From Erythrophleum ivorense (Eukaryota; Streptophyta; Magnoliopsida; Fabales; Fabaceae): DNA of 64,000 bases. The notes under the pieces were generated by a model. It was not told the DNA's origin and made no database searches. It saw only the letters and a list, made by a program, of their open reading frames with translations. The stretch is taken from contig JAIUCV010000008.1 of NCBI GenBank assembly GCA_026724425.1, forward strand, positions 26,427,470-26,491,469, read 5' to 3'. Numbering within the stretch: the stretch's first letter is position 1; every line of letters begins with the position of its first letter. This document shows positions 60,967 through 64,000 of the stretch, one piece after another. Position numbers and translations under genes: made by a program.

Positions 60967-63352
60967 ATGACTGGAGTCGATCAGCCCATTCATCCAGGTT
61001 CAGAGGATGTTTCACTTCTATATCTATACAAGCGGCATATATCACAAGCCATTTGGGATATGCGAGGTAAGATAAAATATTTATTGTTATTTCTTGTTTT
61101 ATTTAATTACTTTGTTATATGATTTATCACTATTTGCAGAATGATCGGATACTTTGCCCTCGACTAGTTTTGCACAATGATCGTTTAGATGATCCGCCTT
61201 GAGCCATTGTTAATTATTTGAGGCAATTTAGGTTTTATGGTATTGTGCGAGTTGGATAGTTTGAGTATGATATATCATTAGTGAGCGCATTAATAGAACG
61301 GTGGCGCCTTGAGACACATACATTTCACATCACTTGAGGAGAGTGCACAATCGCCCTTGAGGACGTAGCAATGCAGTTGGGGCTATTGATCGAGGGGAAC
61401 CCTATTGTGGGCAAGACAGGTTTCAATTAGTTGAAAGTGTGTCAATGGCTTTTAGGAATTACACCACTAGCTGATCAGATTGATGGACAGTGACTTTCCA
61501 TTGCTTGGTTGACACAGAACTTTGCACCTCTACCAAATGACGCAGATGATAAGACATTGCGTCAGTTCACCCGTGCCTATATTTTTCATATGATTGGGGA
61601 GTGATTGATGCCAAATAAATCCATTTATCAAGTTTACCTAATGTATATGCCCTTATTATATGACTTTGAGTAGACTGGTCATTATAGTTGGGGATCAGCA
61701 GTGTTGATTTATCTTTATCATAAGCTTTGTAATGCAACATATAAAAATAATTTTGGTATCGCTAGATGTTTGACATTGCTACATCTATGGGTATAGGATT
61801 GATTTTCTATGCTTGCGCCCTAGATGTCACTTATCCTTGGGCCTCGTATTGAGGAATACCCTGTACTTCTATCTCTTGGTTTTTAGGTATAAATTATAAT
61901 TAAAATCTTTATATGTTCAATTTAACTATGTTGACTTTATTTATCACTCATTATTTACATAATATATTTGTTTATTGTAACAGATGAAAAAATGTTGGAT
62001 GACCTCCACGCCCAAGTGTTAGAGCCCTCCAATTATACAGAGGATTACTAGATGCAATGAGAAATGATGAGGTGTGTGTTCGACTTTAATTAATAACATT
62101 CATCATTTCTTTATTATTTACTATTTGATTACTCTTCTATTTAATATCGACCATAGATTGTATGACGCCCATACAAGCCACATGCAGTGCGAGAATTGAT
62201 TATAAAGTATTGTTTAATTTTCCTAGATATTTGAATTGCATCTGTGCCACTCATATGCTTCTGGATTATAAAATGACACCATTCAGATTGTGTCCTACAA
62301 CAATTTGGTAGTTATTAACCAATTTTTCAAGAGCCAATCATATTGGATTCCCTCTATAATTTACAATTTTGAGGAAGAACCCAAACTAACTGGATATCTG
62401 AGCATAGCATTTTCATCCAATGATGGTATAGATAGCGAGATACTATATCTCAGTCCCTTGTCACTGAAGAGCCTTTTGATCGAACATTTGAATACATGCG
62501 ATGGTACTAGCAATGCATACATCGATATATTCAGAGGCCAACTGCTACTACTAGATATGCAGTACAGTTTTTCTATGGCTTATCAACTTTCTCATCATTG
62601 TCTTTAAAATTCATTGCATATCAATATTTAACTACTCATTTTTTGTTTTGTTAGGTTGATTTAGCAGAAAGACTTTATAGGATGCACTTATAGGATTCTT
62701 TGCCTAGGGATTTTCGTGATATCATCGGCTGAAACTTAAGCAATATATTACGTGCTTTCAGTGAGCATTGATTCTCACTATTTTCTCAACCAGCTAACCA
62801 GGCACCGGATCTTCCTAAACCTCAAATTTCGAGAGGTCATCTAGGAAAGAGACATCAAGATTACCTATCAACCGAATAGCCCACTATTAGAAGACATAAC
62901 TAGCAGCAACAAGGGCCATTGCAACAGGACATTGGTCTCGATAATCTAGGTGTATCTTTGTACATTCCAACTCCAGTGCAGTAGGATATGGCGCATGCTT
63001 GGTCCATCTTATCCTATATTACTAAGCTAGTTTGATGACGTTAGTGGAGCAAGTCCCTCCTCTTACATGCAACTCTCACCTTCGTCTAACTCTTTTAGAT
63101 CATTTGTCTAACTTTTGTTATATATATCAGTGTTTAATGTCATATATCCTAATTGCTCCTTTGAACCGGGAGAATCATCACAATCAGAATTTATGACACC
63201 GTATCAATTGATTCCTCTAGTTCATTCTCTATCTCTAGATTTAAATACAAATCTCATAGCATAGGAGCAACAAAAATCAGAAGAATTAAAGTAACAACGA
63301 CTATGTCGTGAAAAGAAAAAACCTCGTTGTGGTACGAGAGGTCATTTACTAT
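60967..63352 (+). pseudogene. Plant mobile domain (PMD) gene, degenerate, spliced
   Basis: Exon 1 (60967-61065) reads MTGVDQPIHPGSEDVSLLYL and onward, with a GTAAGA donor. The next exon begins after TTTGCAG at 61138. It carries the PMD core: RILCPRL, YGIVRVG, ALIERWRLETHTFHI, then GECTIALEDVAMQLGLLIEG. Later exons give AERLYRMHL (about 62663) and a C-terminal CREKKKPRCGTRGH, close to PMD ends known from MULE-linked copies. Stops in nearly every exon kill it. It lies 280 bp downstream of the MULE transposase on the same strand. PMD proteins (MAIN/MAIL family) occur both as host genes and as passengers of transposons; this one looks like a passenger. Confidence 0.8.
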
Positions 63353-64000
63353 AAATATATTTACAATATTTACATTGGTGTAATTTTTGTACCAAATCTT
63401 ATATAATTTCTTTATTTAATATTATTTTTCATTTAATTTTTTTCCATCACAAAATTATAAATGAAATTTTGAAAAATACTAAATATATGTTAAGTTAATT
63501 TAATTAACTAAATATTAAGTTAATTTCATGAAACAAATATTCAATCAAACAAATATTTAACAAAAGATAAAATATTTATGACAATACATATTTAGTTATT
63601 TTTATAAAACAAAGATTTCATAAAATATTTTAACTAAATATTGAAATAAAATTATAAAATATAATATAATATAATTCAATAGGAATTTGGCTTAATCTTT
63701 TATCTTATTCAAATAAAATAAATTTAAAAATATAGATAAATATTTTATATTATTAAACTCAATTTAAATAAAAATATTGTATTAAATTCAAAATGAAGCA
63801 AACCAAATTTCCTTTTAACTTAAAAAAATTGAATCACCACCCAATCTAACTTCAAACATTTATTACTCTTTAATCAATATTTTACTTCTTATTTCTTTTT
63901 TAATATTTAAAGTTTCTGATATTACTTTTTTGATTTTTAATTAAATCAAAATAATTTATTTATACATATATCGCTTCTTATATTTTATATTATTATATTT
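63353..64000. other. AT-rich DNA, no gene seen
   Basis: Very AT-rich with many ATTTAATT and AAATATT words and no ORF. The right end of the MULE probably lies here or beyond the window, but no terminal inverted repeat can be assigned. Confidence 0.5.

Overview
The window is nuclear DNA of a flowering plant, most likely a eudicot. It is AT-rich and has one spliced plant-type gene. Nearly everything else is nested transposable elements: long-LTR Ty3/gypsy chromoviruses, an RTE-type LINE, a TRIM, MITEs and a Mutator-like element (MULE) carrying a plant mobile domain (PMD). There are no rRNA genes, convincing tRNAs or CRISPR arrays. The species cannot be named from the sequence.

Region 1 (1-28540) is a deep nest. 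A decayed Tekay/Del-like gypsy pol (22626-25257, then an LTR at 25278-28540) is cut in its reverse transcriptase by a forward 'family B' LTR (1-362 plus 21204-22625). That LTR is in turn split by a 20.8 kb minus-strand element at 363-21198 with a perfect 5-bp duplication (ATACA). This element has two 3.7 kb 'family A' LTRs, a primer-binding site and a polypurine tract, but no recognisable gag or pol, so it looks non-autonomous (LARD-like). It holds three solo LTRs: family B at 6990-9419, an opposite-strand family A copy at 12340-15990, and a Tat/Athila-like one at 16033-18613.

Region 2 (28541-36000) has diverged LTR-like sequence split by another family B solo LTR (29927-32613, ATTTG duplication). 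AT-rich intergenic DNA with long microsatellites follows.

Region 3 (about 36000-45400) is the gene-bearing part. Four coding exons (40981-41140, 43095-43182, 44681-44747, 45178-45231) join in phase into a Gag1-like clamp (formerly DUF4050) protein of about 122 residues. A dead RTE LINE (37549-40584) lies just upstream, probably in a 5' intron. A TRIM and a fold-back MITE sit in introns. A short minus-strand ORF with a membrane segment lies near the presumed promoter.

Region 4 (45400-64000) has a 682-bp MITE with a 9-bp duplication and then a degenerate MULE transposase (49854-50743 and 58929-60690), followed by a degenerate spliced PMD gene (60967-63352). A fairly young CRM-like gypsy element (50744-58923, TATTC duplication) sits in the MULE. 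It contains its own solo LTR (55149-56201, TAGGT) from a related family. Both LTR types encode a similar basic C-terminal tail, so the integrase reading frame continues into the LTR.
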